Notes: generated by a model not told the origin, from the sequence alone. A stretch of 64,000 nucleotides of DNA from Solea solea (GCF_958295425.1 NC_081152.1:124001-188000), one strand, 5' to 3'. Counted from the first letter of the stretch, positions 34,337-47,907 are shown. Program-made: numbers and translations.

Positions 34337-34828
34337 TGTTGGGTGCACATTTAAACACAGGATCCAGGCAGCTTTCCAAGTTGCAATATTTTATTTCCAA
34401 GTAAACGGTAGTCGGTGATGAGGGGTAATGGTGGATGATTCTGTCTATATGAAAATGATAAAGGAAATATTACAATCTAGAAAGTATCAAATATACAATA
34501 AGAAATGAGGTTGTCTTAGACTAACATCAATAATACATCCACTCTTACTTTCCTCTCTTTAGCAAAGGATTAAACTCAGGAATCTAGTATAATGACACAC
34601 AAGCAATAAGTAAGTCTTCATACAAGATGTAGTATCAACCAAATGAATCATTAAATGAGTGAACGTCCATAAAACTCACAGCCAGTGTCCCTTTGTTCTC
34701 GTGGATTGTTTGGAGGGAAAATAGGGGGGTCAAAGGGCGGAAGGGGCGGGTTATATAGGATTAGGGGTGTGGTCCAGGTAGGTGTGCCAGTGATGAGGCA
34801 GGTGAGGAGGAGACTTGGGATTTTAACA
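34337..34828 (-). mobile_element. Candidate solo LTR (D3)
   Basis: 492 bp, same ends and signals as D1. Confidence 0.5.
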
Positions 34829-35299
34829 AATACATATACAATGGCCGTGCCACTTTAATATAAACCTAAAATTCGAAGGTAAAATCAATTATTAGTAATA
34901 ATATACAAAGTGTTTACATTAAAAACAAAGTAACACGTCAACCACAAATCTATGGATCACACCAAGCATCTGTGAGACGTCTGAGCCAGCGGATCATTTC
35001 ATCAGGACAGGCCGAGGTAACGCTGCTCTGCCCTGGGCACTGTGAGCACCGAGCGTCCGCAGAGGCGGAGCTGATCACCTCCGACAACGTACCGCGCTGA
35101 AATCAGTTCCAGGTTGGATATTCAACAGACATTCGCTCCAGATCCAACAGCACCCTCCTCCTTCTCCACTCCGAGATAGGTGCACGATCACGGCTTGTAC
35201 AAAGTCCGACCCATCGCTCTCAACAACCGTGGTCTCATTTAGGGACCATCAACAAATTACCGTTAAAAATGGATTAAAAGAAATTATGGGAGGTACTAA

Positions 35300-35577
35300 A
35301 ATGGAATAAAAAGAGGTGTGTCCTGACTAGGCAGTCTAGTTCTATGTTGCTGCACTGTTTTGGAATCTTTAGGGTCACATGGCCTGGACGCGATTGAGAT
35401 AAAATGCTAATATTTGCATTAAAGAAATGATTGAAAGTAAATCAAGTATTTAAATGGAATATAAAGAGGTGTGTCCTGACTAGGCAGTCTAGTACTATGT
35501 TTGTACACTCATTTGGAGTCGTTGGGTCACATTGCCTGGAAGCTATTGAGCTAAAATGCTAATATTTACATTATTAA
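35300..35577. repeat. 153-bp tandem duplication (D3)
   Basis: Copies start at 35300 and 35453. Confidence 0.84.
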
Positions 35578-35602
35578 AATTATAAAAAAAATAAATGAGG
35601 TA

Positions 35603-35968
35603 ATTAAATATTAGTTTAATGTCATATGATCAAAATTAAAGTGTTAACGTTCGACTCTACACTTAGATTCAAGTGTTAAGTGTGTTTGCGGTTTGTTTCT
35701 GTCTGGTTGTGATGACTTTCTGTTGTACTCACGCCAGTAAACCGAATCCAGTCTGGGGTTTGTAGCAGGTTTGTACTGTAGCAGGTTTGCATTGGTGCTG
35801 CAAACAGAGAGTGAGACACAAACATGGGACTGTGATGGTTTCATTAAAGACAAGAGATGAGAAGAAGACTGGAGTCAGTGAGAAAACAAGGAAACAAAGT
35901 AACGTCAAACTTACGTCTGTGATCTGTCAGCATCTCCTCTCCCTCTGGTGCGGCTGTCAACACAGGAG
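35603..35968. repeat. C right-half, D-linked version 3
   Basis: Exon-like pieces on the minus strand at 35733-35797 and 35915-35933 (with ATG), unchanged. Confidence 0.88.
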
Positions 35969-36031
35969 TTTAAATATTGGCACAATGGTCAGTCAATCAG
36001 GTGTGAAAGCTTGAAATGTTTGGGGCGGGGC
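35969..36031 (-). promoter_or_regulatory. P9 promoter-like cassette (D-linked)
   Basis: GC box 36022-36031 and TATTTAAA 35969-35976 intact; inverted CCAAT mutated to TCAAT, as in P6. Confidence 0.48.
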
Positions 36032-36888
36032 TTATTATTGAAAACATGTGCGCTGTGACTGAGGAGCCTGGTGGTTCAGTGGCTGCGGTGCGCGTTGAGC
36101 CGGAGTGTGGATATGGAGTGTGCGCCTGTGTGCCACGCCGCGCGGCTTAAGTGAAGACCGACACGCGCCGGGCTGAGGTGGGATCCTGGCGGGGCCGGGC
36201 GCACCGCACTTCCTTGTATCTAAAAAAAAAGAGAAAAGAATGCATTTGAAATTGTATTGTAGCTTGAGCATGCACATGAGTTCATTTGTCAATGTGTGCC
36301 GTGATTTCATAGCGCTGTCCACGGTGATGAAATGAGCCTCGGTGTCGGCAGGGTCACGGGGCCACCTCATTTTATATTTCCAGATTGTGGCTATGTTTGC
36401 ACTGAGTGTGTTTCTTTCATTTCAACAATGTAGCCATAATGGTCTCTGGTTTTATGAAGTTAATGTTGAGAATGTATCTTGTCTGCGGGGAATGAGTTAC
36501 TTCAACTTTAACCATTTAGGAAACCAATTAAGTTTATTAACTCAAACAATTTAAGCATACAAAAGTATTTGATTTGAGTACAAGTAACTCAAGTATTTGT
36601 TGTTAAAGTAACTTGGGTAAAGTGCATTGTACTAATTCCATTCAGTTAATGAAAACTACTAAGTATGTGACACTTATGTGAAACGGATTTATCTGAACTG
36701 AAAGGATCTTCTTTATACAAATGTTAATACTTAAGTTGAATTGACTCTTTTCTTTCTACTAAATCAAATTATTACATTCTACTTCTGACAACTTCAAATG
36801 GAGAGCGTAGATCAGTGTGTGAGCCATTACAACCTGATTGTGAGGACCAGAGACACATGGTGAGTTTCAAAGGGAACTCCTGCAGGAA
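36032..36888. repeat. E/F module 9
   Basis: Has the short 'tgtgccacgccg' form like modules 5 and 10. Private 'gaaaggatc' near 36701. Confidence 0.88.
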
Positions 36889-38847
36889 CCTGATCTTCAT
36901 TCACTACTGCCACCAGGGCCACTGCCCCTCTTGGGTTGCTTCCAACTCATCCTGAAAAGGGAACAAACACATGTTCAGTGTTTTCAGTGTATTCAGACAA
37001 ATCATTCAACTTAAAAAAGAAAACATGATGTCATCATCACTACTTGCGATGCAATAGTCAAATAGAAGCACTGTCGATAAAAAGGTAAACATGTTGCATG
37101 TATTATTTGTGAAATGTGGCGTTGTTTGTAGTTTAGTGTGTTTCCGCGTTTTCACGGCAGGGATGGCGTCTGCTGAGACGCTGGTTCCGCGGCTGCTGTG
37201 CGTTTGGCGCTGCGGCGGCGGTACGTGTCGTGTTTGCGCTGACTGTGTGCCCCGCCGCGCGGCTTAAGTGAGGACCGACACGCGCCGGGCCGAGGTGGGA
37301 TCTCGGTGCCGTGTGCTGTGGCTGCGGTACGTGTCGCAACTGAGGAGCCTGGTGGTTCAGCGACTGCGGTGCGCGTCGCGCCGTTGTGCGGATATGGAGG
37401 GTGCGCCTGTGCGCTGCGCCACGCCGCGCGGCTTAAGTGAAGACCGACACGCGCCGGGCCGAGGCGGGGCCGGGCGCACCGCACTTTTTTTATGAAGTTA
37501 ATGTTGAGAATGTATCTTGAATGTATCTCGGTTTGCGCGGGCTCCGTGGCTGCTGTGCGCTCCGTGCGCTCCGCGGCTGCGGTTCCGGTGCCGTGCGCTG
37601 CGGCGGCGGTACCTGTCCTAACTGGGGAGCCTGGTGGTTCCGCGGCCGCGGTGCGTGTCCTCACTTAAACTGTGAGGACTGTACTCAGGCCAGTAAACTA
37701 ACCTGATCTTCATTCACTACTGCCACCAGGGCCACTGCCCCTCTTGGGTTGCTTCCAACTCATCCTGAAAAGGGAACAAACACATGTTCAGTGTTTTCAG
37801 TGTATTCAGACAAATCATTCAACTTAAAAAAGAAAACATGATGTCATCATCACTACTTGCGATGCAATAGTCAAATAGAAGCACTGTCAATAAAAAGGTA
37901 AACATGTTGCATGTATTATTTGTGAAATGTGGCGTTGTTTGTAGTTTAGTGTGTTTCCGCGTTTTCACGGCAGGGATGGCGTCTGCTGAGCCGCTGGTTC
38001 CGCGGCTGCTGTGCGTTTGGCGCTGCGGCGGCGGTACGTGTCGTGTTTGCGCTGACTGTGTGCCCCGCCGCGCGGCTTAAGTGAGGACCGACACGCGCCG
38101 GGCCGAGGTGGGATCTCGGTGCCGTGTGCTGTGGCTGCGGTACGTGTGGCAACTGAGGAGCCTGGTGGTTCAGCGGCTGCGTTGCGCGTCGCGCCGTTGT
38201 GCGGATATGGAGGGTGCGCCTGTGCGCTGCGCCACGCCGCGCGGCTTAAGTGAAGACCGACACGCGCCGGGCCGAGGCGGGGCCGGGCGCACCGCACTTT
38301 TTTTATGAAGTTAATGTTGAGAATGTATCTTGAATGTATCTCGGTTTGCGCGGGCTCCGTGGCTGCTGTGCGCTCCGTGCGCTCCGCGGCTGCGGTTCCG
38401 GTGCCGTGCGCTGCGGCGGCGGTACCTGTCGTAACTGGGGAGCCTTGTGGTTCCGCGGCCGCGGTGCGTGTCCTCACTTAAACTGTGAGGACTGTACTCA
38501 GGCCAGTAAACTAACCTGATCTTCATTCACTACTGCCACCAGGGCCACTGCCCCTCTTGGGTTGCTTCCAACTCATCCTGAAAAGGGAACAAACACATGT
38601 TCAGTGTTTTCAGTGCATTCAGACAAATCATTCAACTTAAAAAAGAAAACATGATGTCATCATCACTACTTGCGATGCAATAGTCAAATAGAAGCACTGT
38701 CGATAAAAAGGTAAACATGTTGCATGTATTATTTGTGAAATGTGGCGTTGTTTGTAGTTTAGTGTGTTTCCGCGTTTTCACGGCAGGGATGGCGTCTGCT
38801 GAGACGCTGGTTCCGCGGCTGCTGTGCGTTTGGCGCTGCGGCGGCGG
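36889..38847. repeat. GC run 9: A, A, S + truncated B
   Basis: A 36889-37701 and A 37702-38514 (both 813 bp), S 38515-38584, B stub to 38847. Confidence 0.92.
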
Positions 38848-39052
38848 TGCGTGTCCTCACTTAAACTGTGAGGACTGTACTCATGAGTTTATTTGTCAAT
38901 GTGTGCCGTGATTTCATAGCGCTGTCCACGGTGCTGAAATGAGCCTCGGTGTCGGCAGCGTCACAGGGTGACCTCATTTTATATCTCCAGATTGTGGCTA
39001 TGTTTGCACTGAGTGTGTTTCTTTAATTTCAACAATGTAGCCATAATGGTCT
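38848..39052. repeat. Segment X into C7
   Basis: As at 879-1083; acceptor-like TATATCTCCAG rather than TATATTTCCAG. Confidence 0.86.
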
Positions 39053-39190
39053 CCAACAACGGTGAACAAAACAAACGCCACAGAAGCTGCAGTGCAAACT
39101 CCACCCACCTATAGCTGCAGAGGAAAAACTACATGTCTACTATAAACTGCTTTCTATATTCCTTCCTGGTTGGATTTAAACACACATCTG

Positions 39191-39560
39191 CCAATTTATT
39201 AGGTACACATTTTCTGTTTATGAACACACTGATTGAAGGAGCCAATCACATGGCAGTAAGTCATTGCATTTAGGCAGGTAGACATGATCAGGACGCCCAA
39301 ATCAAGTTCAAACAGACTATCAGCATTAGGAAGAAAGGTGATTCAAGGAGCTTTTAATGTGGCATGGTTACTGGTAGTATTTTTACAAACTGCTTGCACA
39401 ACCACGGTGTGACAAACAGAAAATATCCAGTGATGCCATGTTGAGGTCAAAGATCAGCAGAAAGGCCATGCTAAGAAAGCAAAAGGAACTCAAATCAGCG
39501 CAACCAAAGTGTGCAGAACACCATCTGAAGGCACAACACATTGAACCTTGCCGAAAAATG
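39191..39560 (+). mobile_element. Tc1/mariner fossil in C7
   Basis: Same 5' remnant. Confidence 0.74.
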
Positions 39561-39755
39561 ACTGCCTCCGACGGGAACGCGCATCGGTTAAGAGGTAGTG
39601 AGCGTAGGTCTACTGGTAGATATAATTCTGTATACAGGGTACACCCTATAAGTCGTTGTTTGAAGGAGCGATACTGACCAAATTCATTGTACATGCACCT
39701 GTTTTCCTCGACTGCTAATGCTGAAAAGATAGAGAATGTAAGCCCTAACAATCCA

Positions 39756-39818
39756 GAGTTACAGGGTGCAGTCACTTCTCGGCAGGCCCTGCCGAAATGT
39801 GACAGCACCCTGTAACTC
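39756..39818. repeat. 63-bp foldback in C7
   Basis: Arms intact. Confidence 0.87.
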
Positions 39819-40579
39819 TTTATTGCAAGAAGCAATATTGACCAAATTCACTGTACATGCACCTGGTTTCCTCTACTTTCCTCTCCTCTACTGATTCTTC
39901 CAATTAGCCACTCACAGTGTGACTCCTGGCTGCTGAGTTAGTTAGCACCAGTTAGTTACTAGAAACCCAAGCCTTTTTAGATGATTTATATTAATAAATA
40001 CACCATTAAATAATGACTTCAGTGTCATTAATTATTTAAATTAATAAATAGCCTTTTCAATAATTACTTACATCACATTGGTTTTCTTAGGTTACAAAAT
40101 ACTGACCTGGGTTTTTTTCGTCATCACTTAGTAACAACAATAATAATAATAATAATAATAAGAATAATATTCAGTGGAGCTCCACTTCAGGTTTTACTTG
40201 ATACTCATTCCAAACTAAATGTTTATTTAAATATTAGTTTAAATGTCATATGATAAAAAAAAAAGTGTTAAAGTTTGAGTGTACACTTACAATTAAGTGT
40301 TAAGTGTGTTTGTTTCTGTTTGGTTGTGATGACTTTCTGTTGTACTCACACCAGCAAACCGAATCCAGTTCAGTCCGTCCATGAATACCAGTCCGGGTTT
40401 TGTAGCAGGTTTGCGTTGATGCTGCAAACAGAGAGTGAGACACAAACAGGTGACTGTGATCGTTTCATTAAAGACAAGAGATGAGAAGAAGACTGATGTC
40501 AGTGAAGAAACAAGGAAACAAAGTAACGTCAAACTTACATCTGTGATCTGTCCCTCTGGTGCGGCTGTCAACACAGGAG

Positions 40580-40642
40580 TTTAAATATTGGCACAATGGT
40601 CAGCCAATCAGGTGTGAAAGCTTGAAATGTTTGGGGCGGGGC
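40580..40642 (-). promoter_or_regulatory. P10 promoter-like cassette
   Basis: GC box 40633-40642 and TATTTAAA 40580-40587 intact. Confidence 0.5.
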
Positions 40643-41500
40643 TTATTATTGAAAACATGTGCGCTGTGACTGAGGAGCCTGGTGGTTCAGTGGCTGCGGT
40701 GCGCGTTGAGCCGGAGTGTGGATATGGAGTGTGCGCCTGTGTGCCACGCCGCGCGGCTTAAGTGAAGACCGACACGCGCCGGGCTGAGGTGGGATCCTGG
40801 CGGGGCCGGGCGCACCGCACTTCCTTGTATCTAAAAAAAAAGAAGAAAAGAATGCATTTGAAATTGTATTGTAGCTTGAGCATGCACATGAGTTCATTTG
40901 TCAATGTGTGCCGTGATTTCATAGCGCTGTCCACGGTGATGAAATGAGCCTCGGTGTCGGCAGGGTCACGGGGCCACCTCATTTTATATTTCCAGATTGT
41001 GGCTATGTTTGCACTGAGTGTGTTTCTTTCATTTCAACAATGTAGCCATAATGGTCTCTGGTTTTATGAAGTTAATGTTGAGAATGTGTCTTGTCTGCGG
41101 GGAATGAGTTACTTCAACTTTAACCATTTAGGAAACCAATTAAGTTTATTAACTCAAACAATTTAAGCATACAAAAGTATTTGATTTGAGTACAAGTAAC
41201 TCAAGTATTTGTTGTTAAAGTCACTTGGGTAAAGTGCATTGTACTAATTCCATTCAGTTAATGAAAACTACTAAGTATGTGACACTTATGTGAAACGGAT
41301 TTATCTGAACTGAAATGATCTTCTTTATACAAATGTTAATACTTAAGTTGAATTGACTCTTTTCTTTCTACTAAATCAAATTATTACATTCTACTTCTGA
41401 CAACTTCAAATGGAGAGCGTAGATCAGTGTGTGAGCCATTACAACCTGATTGTGAGGACCAGAGACACATGGTGAGTTTCAAAGGGAACTCCTGCAGGAA
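40643..41500. repeat. E/F module 10
   Basis: Short 'tgtgccacgccg' form and 'gagaatgtgtcttg'. 'aaagtcacttgg' near 41220 is private. Confidence 0.88.
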
Positions 41501-42250
41501 CCTGATCTTCATTCACTACTGCCACCAGGGCCACTGCCCCTCTTGGGTTGCTTCCAACTCATCCTGAAAAGGGAACAAACACATGTTCAGTGTTTTCAGT
41601 GTATTCAGACAAATCATTCAACTTAAAAAAGAAAACATGATGTCATCATCACTACTTGCGATGCAATAGTCAAATAGAAGCACTGTCAATAAAAAGGTAA
41701 ACATGTTGCATGTATTATTTGTGAAATGTGGCGTTGTTTGTAGTTTAGTGTGTTTCCGCGTTTTCACGGCAGGGATGGCGTCTGCTGAGACGCTGGTTCC
41801 GCGGCTGCTGTGCGTTTGGCGCTGCGGTGGCGGTACGTGTCGTGTTTGCGCTGACTGTGTGCCCCGCCGCGCGGCTTAAGTGAGGACCGACACGCGCCGG
41901 GCCGAGGTGGGATCTCGGTGCCGTGTGCTGTGGCTGCGGTACGTGTCGCAACTGAGGAGCCTGGTGGTTCAGCGGCAGCGGTGCGCCGGAGTGTGGATAT
42001 GGAGTGGCTCGGGAACAAACACATGTTCAGTGTTTTCAGTGTATTCAGACAAATCATTCAACTTAAAAAAGAAAACATGATGTCATCATCACTACTTGCG
42101 ATGCAATAGTCAAATAGAAGCACTGTCAATAAAAAGGTAAACATGTTGCATGTATTATTTGTGAAATGTGGCGTTGTTTGTAGTTTAGTGTGTTTCCGCG
42201 TTTTCACGGGAGGGATGGCGTCTGCTGAGACGCTGGTTCCGCGGCGGCAG
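41501..42250. repeat. GC run 10: S+B, truncated B
   Basis: S 41501-41570, B 41571-42010 (440 bp), B stub 42011-42250. The stub ends early at 'ccgcggcggcag', with a 21-24 bp loss relative to other stubs, and has 'cacgggagg' for 'cacggcagg'. Confidence 0.91.
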
Positions 42251-42455
42251 TGCGTGTCCTCACTTAAACTGTGAGGACTGTACTCATGAGTTTATTTGTC
42301 AATGTGTGCCGTGATTTCATAGCGCTGTCCACGGTGCTGAAATGAGCCTCGGTGTCGGCAGCGTCACAGGGTGACCTCATTTTATATTTCCAGATTGTGG
42401 CTATGTTTGCACTGAGTGTGTTTCTTTAATTTCAACAATGTAGCCATAATGGTCT
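42251..42455. repeat. Segment X into C8
   Basis: As at 879-1083. Confidence 0.86.
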
Positions 42456-42593
42456 CCAACAACGGTGAACAAAACAAACGCCACAGAAGCTGCAGTGCAA
42501 ACTCCACCCACCTATAGCTGCCGAGGAAAAACTACATGTCTACTATAAACTGCTTTCTATATTCCTTCCTGGTTGGATTTAAACACACATCTG

Positions 42594-42963
42594 CCAATTT
42601 ATTAGGTACACATTTTCTGTTTATGAACACACTGATTGAAGGAGCCAATCACATGGCAGTAAGTCATTGCATTTAGGCAGGTAGACATGATCAGGACGCC
42701 CAAATCAAGTTCAAACAGACTATCAGCATTAGGAAGAAAGGTGATTCAAGGAGCTTTTAATGTGGCATGGTTACTGGTAGTATTTTTACAAACTGCTTGC
42801 ACAACCACGGTGTGACAAACAGAAAATATACAGTGATGCCATGTTGAGGTCAAAGATCAGCAGAAAGGCCATGCTAAGAAAGCAAAAGGAACTCAAATCA
42901 GCGCAACCAAAGTGTGCAGAACACCATCTGAAGGCACAACACATTGAACCTTGCCGAAAAATG
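42594..42963 (+). mobile_element. Tc1/mariner fossil in C8
   Basis: Same 5' remnant. Confidence 0.74.
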
Positions 42964-43158
42964 ACTGCCTCCGACGGGAACGCGCATCGGTTAAGAGGTA
43001 GTGAGCGTAGGTCTACTGGTAGATATAATACTGTATACAGGGTACACCCTATAAGTCGTTGTTTGAAGGAGCGATACTGACCAAATTCATTGTACATGCA
43101 CCTGTTTTCCTCGACTGCTAATGCTGAAAAGATAGAGAATGTAAGCCCTAACAATCCA

Positions 43159-43221
43159 GAGTTACAGGGTGCAGTCACTTCTCGGCAGGCCCTGCCGAAA
43201 TGTGACAGCACCCTGTAACTC
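43159..43221. repeat. 63-bp foldback in C8
   Basis: Arms intact. Confidence 0.87.
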
Positions 43222-43984
43222 TTTATTGCAAGAAGCAATATTGACCAAATTCACTGTACATGCACCTGGTTTCCTCTACTTTCCTCTCCTCTACTGATTC
43301 TTCCAATCGGCCACTCACAGTGTGACTCCTGGCTGCTGAGTTAGTTAGCACCAGTTAGTTACTAGAAACCCAAGCCTTTTTAGATGATTTATATTAATAA
43401 ATACACCATTAAATAATGACTTCAGTGTCATTAATTATTTAAATTAATAAATAGCCTTTTCAATAATTACTTACATCACATTGGTTTTCTTAGGTTACAA
43501 AATACTAACCTGGGTTTTTTTCGTCATCACTTAGTAACAACAATAATAATAATAATAATAATAATAAGAATAATATTCAGTGGAGCTCCACTTCAGGTTT
43601 TACTTGATACTCATTCCAAACTAAATGTTTATTTAAATATTAGTTTAAATGTCATATGATAAAAAAAAAGTGTTAAAGTTTGAGTGTACACTTACAATTA
43701 AGTGTTCAGTGTGTTTGTTTCTGTTTGGTTGTGATGACTTTCTGTTGTACTCACACCAGCAAACCGAATCCAGTTCAGTCCGTCCATGAATACCAGTCCG
43801 GGTTTTGTAGCAGGTTTGCGTTGATGCTGCAAACAGAGAGTGAGACACAAACAGGTGACTGTGATCGTTTCATTAAAGACAAGAGATGAGAAGAAGACTG
43901 ATGTCAGTGAAGAAACAAGGAAACAAAGTAACGTCAAACTTACGTCTGTGATCTGTCCCTCTGGTGCGGCTGTCAACACAGGAG

Positions 43985-44047
43985 TTTAAATATTGGCACA
44001 ATGGTCAGCCAATCATGTGTGAAAGCTTGAAATGTTTGGGGCGGGGC
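43985..44047 (-). promoter_or_regulatory. P11 promoter-like cassette
   Basis: GC box 44038-44047 and TATTTAAA 43985-43992; CCAATCATG variant. Confidence 0.5.
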
Positions 44048-44909
44048 TTATTATTGAAAACATGTGCGCTGTGACTGAGGAGCCTGGTGGTTCAGTGGCT
44101 GCGGTGCGCGTTGAGCCGGAGTGTGGATATGGAGTGTGCGCCTGTGTGCCGCGCCACGCCGCGCGGCTTAAGTGAAGACCGACACGCGCCGGGCTGAGGT
44201 GGGATCCTGGCGGGGCCGGGCGCACCGCACTTCCTTGTATCTAAAGAAAAAAAGAAAAGAATGCATTTGAAATTGTATTGTAGCTTGAGCATGCACATGA
44301 GTTCATTTGTCAATGTGTGCCGTGATTTCATAGCGCTGTCCACGGTGATGAAATGAGCCTCGGTGTCGGCAGGGTCACGGGGCCACCTCATTTTATATTT
44401 CCAGATTGTGGCTATGTTTGCACTGAGTGTGTTTCTTTCATTTCAACAATGTAGCCATAATGGTCTCTGGTTTTATGAAGTTAATGTTGAGAATGTATCT
44501 TGTCTGCGGGGAATGAGTTACTTCAACTTTAACCATTTAGGAAACCAATTAAGTTTATTAACTCAAACAATTTAAGCATACAAAAGTATTTGATTTGAGT
44601 ACAAGTAACTCAAGTATTTGTTGTTAAAGTAACTTGGGTAAAGTGCATTGTACTAATTCCATTCAGTTAATGAAAACTACTAAGTATGTGACGCTTATGT
44701 GAAACGGATTTATCTGAACTGAAATGATCTTCTTTATACAAATGTTAATACTTAAGTTGAATTGACTCTTTTCTTTCTACTAAATCAAATTATTACATTC
44801 TACTTCTGACAACTTCAAATGGAGAGCGTAGATCAGTGTGTGAGCCATTACAACCTGATTGTGAGGACCAGAGACACATGGTGAGTTTCAAAGGGAACTC
44901 CTGCAGGAA
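44048..44909. repeat. E/F module 11
   Basis: Standard; 'gtgacgctta' near 44690 is private. Confidence 0.88.
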
Positions 44910-45242
44910 CCTGATCTTCATTCACTACTGCCACCAGGGCCACTGCCCCTCTTGGGTTGCTTCCAACTCATCCTGAAAAGGGAACAAACACATGTTCAGT
45001 GTTTTCAGTGTATTCAGACAAATCCTTCAACTTAAAAAAGAAAACATGATGTCATCATCACTACTTGCGATGCAATAGTCAAATAGAAGCACTGTCAATA
45101 AAAAGGTAAACATGTTGCATGTATTATTTGTGAAATGTGGCGTTGTTTGTAGTTTAGTGTGTTTCCGCGTTTTCACGGCAGGGATGGCGTCTGCTGAGAC
45201 GCTGGTTCCGCGGCTGCTGTGCGTTTGGCGCTGCGGCGGCGG
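44910..45242. repeat. GC run 11: S + truncated B
   Basis: The shortest GC run that exits through X. With C9 it makes the shortest macro-unit (C8 to C9 spacing 2992 bp). Confidence 0.9.
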
Positions 45243-45447
45243 TGCGTGTCCTCACTTAAACTGTGAGGACTGTACTCATGAGTTTATTTGTCAATGTGTG
45301 CCGTGATTTCATAGCGCTGTCCACGGTGCTGAAATGAGCCTCGGTGTCGGCAGCGTCACAGGGTGACCTCATTTTATATTTCCAGATTGTGGCTATGTTT
45401 GCACTGAGTGTGTTTCTTTAATTTCAACAATGTAGCCATAATGGTCT
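45243..45447. repeat. Segment X into C9
   Basis: As at 879-1083. Confidence 0.86.
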
Positions 45448-45585
45448 CCAACAACGGTGAACAAAACAAACGCCACAGAAGCTGCAGTGCAAACTCCACC
45501 CACCTATAGCTGCAGAGGAAAAACTACATGTCTACTATAAACTGCTTTCTATATTCCTTCCTGGTTGGATTTAAACACACATCTG

Positions 45586-45955
45586 CCAATTTATTAGGTA
45601 CACATTTTCTGTTTATGAACACACTGATTGAAGGAGCCAATCACATGGCAGTAAGTCATTGCATTTAGGCAGGTAGACATGATCAGGACGCCCAAATCAA
45701 GTTCAAACAGACTATCAGCATTAGGAAGAAAGGTGATTCAAGGAGCTTTTAATGTGGCATGGTTACTGGTAGTATTTTTACAAACTGCTTGCACAACCAC
45801 GGTGTGACAAACAGAAAATATACAGTGATGCCATGTTGAGGTCAAAGATCAGCAGAAAGGCCATGCTAAGAAAGCAAAAGGAACTCAAATCAGCGCAACC
45901 AAAGTGTGCAGAACACCATCTGAAGGCACAACACATTGAACCTTGCCGAAAAATG
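45586..45955 (+). mobile_element. Tc1/mariner fossil in C9
   Basis: Same 5' remnant. Confidence 0.74.
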
Positions 45956-46150
45956 ACTGCCTCCGACGGGAACGCGCATCGGTTAAGAGGTAGTGAGCGT
46001 AGGTCTACTGGTAGATATAATACTGTATACAGGGTACACCCTATAAGTCGTTGTTTGAAGGAGCGATACTGACCAAATTCATTGTACATGCACCTGTTTT
46101 CCTCGACTGCTAATGCTGAAAAGATAGAGAATGTAAGCCCTAACAATCCA

Positions 46151-46213
46151 GAGTTACAGGGTGCAGTCACTTCTCGGCAGGCCCTGCCGAAATGTGACAG
46201 CACCCTGTAACTC
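46151..46213. repeat. 63-bp foldback in C9
   Basis: Arms intact. Confidence 0.87.
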
Positions 46214-46533
46214 TTTATTGCAAGAAGCAATATTGACCAAATTCACTGTACATGCACCTGGTTTCCTCTACTTTCCTCTCCTCTACTGATTCTTCCAATC
46301 GGCCACTCACAGTGTGACTCCTGGCTGCTGAGTTAGTTAGCACCAGTTAGTTACTAGAAACCCAAGCCTTTTTAGATGATTTATATTAATAAATACACCA
46401 TTAAATAATGACTTCAGTGTCATTAATTATTTAAATTAATAAATAGCCTTTTCAATAATTACTTACATCACATTGGTTTTCTTAGGTTACAAAATACTAA
46501 CCTGGGTTTTTTTCGTCATCACTTAGTAACAAC

Positions 46534-46565
<32 letters not shown>

Positions 46566-46982
46566 GAATAATATTCAGTGGAGCTCCACTTCAGGTTTTA
46601 CTTGATACTCATTCCAAACTAAATGTTTATTTAAATATTAGTTTAAATGTCATATGATAAAAAAAAAGTGTTAAAGTTTGAGTGTACACTTACAATTAAG
46701 TGTTAAGTGTGTTTGTTTCTGTTTGGTTGTGATGAGTTTCTGTTGTACTCACACCAGCAAACCAAATCCAGTTCAGTCCGTCCATGAATACCAGTCCGGG
46801 TTTTGTAGCAGGTTTGCGTTGATGCTGCAAACAGAGAGTGAGACACAAACAGGTGACTGTGATCGTTTCATTAAAGACAAGAGATGAGAAGAAGACTGAT
46901 GTCAGTGAAGAAACAAGGAAACAAAGTAACGTCAAACTTACATCTGTGATCTGTCCCTCTGGTGCTGCTGTCAACACAGGAG

Positions 46983-47045
46983 TTTAAATATTGGCACAAT
47001 GGTCAGCCAATCAGGTGTGAAAGCTTGAAATGTTAGGGGCGGGGC
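46983..47045 (-). promoter_or_regulatory. P12 promoter-like cassette
   Basis: GC box 47036-47045 (preceded by 'tgtta' rather than 'tgttt') and TATTTAAA 46983-46990. Confidence 0.5.
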
Positions 47046-47907
47046 TTATTATTGAAAACATGTGCGCTGTGACTGAGGAGCCTGGTGGTTCAGTGGCTGC
47101 GGTGCGCGTTGAGCCGGAGTGTGGATATGGAGTGTGCGCCTGTGTGCCGCGCCACGCCGCGCGGCTTAAGTGAAGACCGACACGCGCCGGGCTGAGGTGG
47201 GATCCTGGCGGGGCCGGGCGCACCGCACTTCCTTGTATCTAAAGAAAAAAAGAAAAGAATGCATTTGAAATTGTATTGTAGCTTGAGCATGCACATGAGT
47301 TCATTTGTCAATGTGTGCCGTGATTTCATAGCGCTGTCCACGGTGATGAAATGAGCCTCGGTGTCGGCAGCGTCACGGGGCCACCTCATTTTATATTTCC
47401 AGATTGTGGCTATGTTTGCACTGAGTGTGTTTCTTTCATTTCAACAATGTAGCCATAATGGTCTCTGGTTTTATGAAGTTAATGTTGAGAATGTATCTTG
47501 TCTGCGGGGAATGAGTTACTTCAACTTTAACCATTTAGGAAACCAATTAAGTTTATTAACTCAAACAATTTAAGCATACAAAAGTATTTGATTTGAGTAC
47601 AAGTAACTCAAGTATTTGTTGTTCAAGTAACTTGGGTAAAGTGCATTGTACTAATTCCATTCAGTTAATGAAAACTACTAAGTATGTGACACTTATGTGA
47701 AACGGATTTATCTGAACTGAAATGATCTTCTTTATACAAATGTTAATACTTAAGTTGAATTGACTCTTTTCTTTCTACTAAATCAAATTATTACATTCTA
47801 CTTCTGACAACTTCAAATGGAGAGCGTAGATCAGTGTGTGAGCCATTACAACCTGATTGTGAGGACCAGAGACACATGGTGAGTTTCAAAGGGAACTCCT
47901 GCAGGAA
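47046..47907. repeat. E/F module 12
   Basis: Standard; 'gttcaagtaac' near 47621 is private. Confidence 0.88.

Larger units (their letters stand above)
33951..35602. repeat. D block 3
   Basis: Same order as D1. Private changes include 'ctccactccgag' near 35165 and 'atcaacaaatt' near 35248. Confidence 0.9.
39053..40579. repeat. C block 7
   Basis: Complete. Microsatellite 40136-40170. Private 'tataattctg' near 39623. Shares 'gatgactttctg' with C8. Confidence 0.92.
42456..43984. repeat. C block 8
   Basis: Shares 'aaatatacag' (near 42827) with C9 and C10, and 'ccaatcggcc' (near 43305) with C9 only. Microsatellite 43538-43576. It has 'agctgccgagg' near 42517, shared with C11. Confidence 0.92.
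45448..46982. repeat. C block 9
   Basis: Closest to C8 (shared changes above). Microsatellite 46531-46573. Confidence 0.92.
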
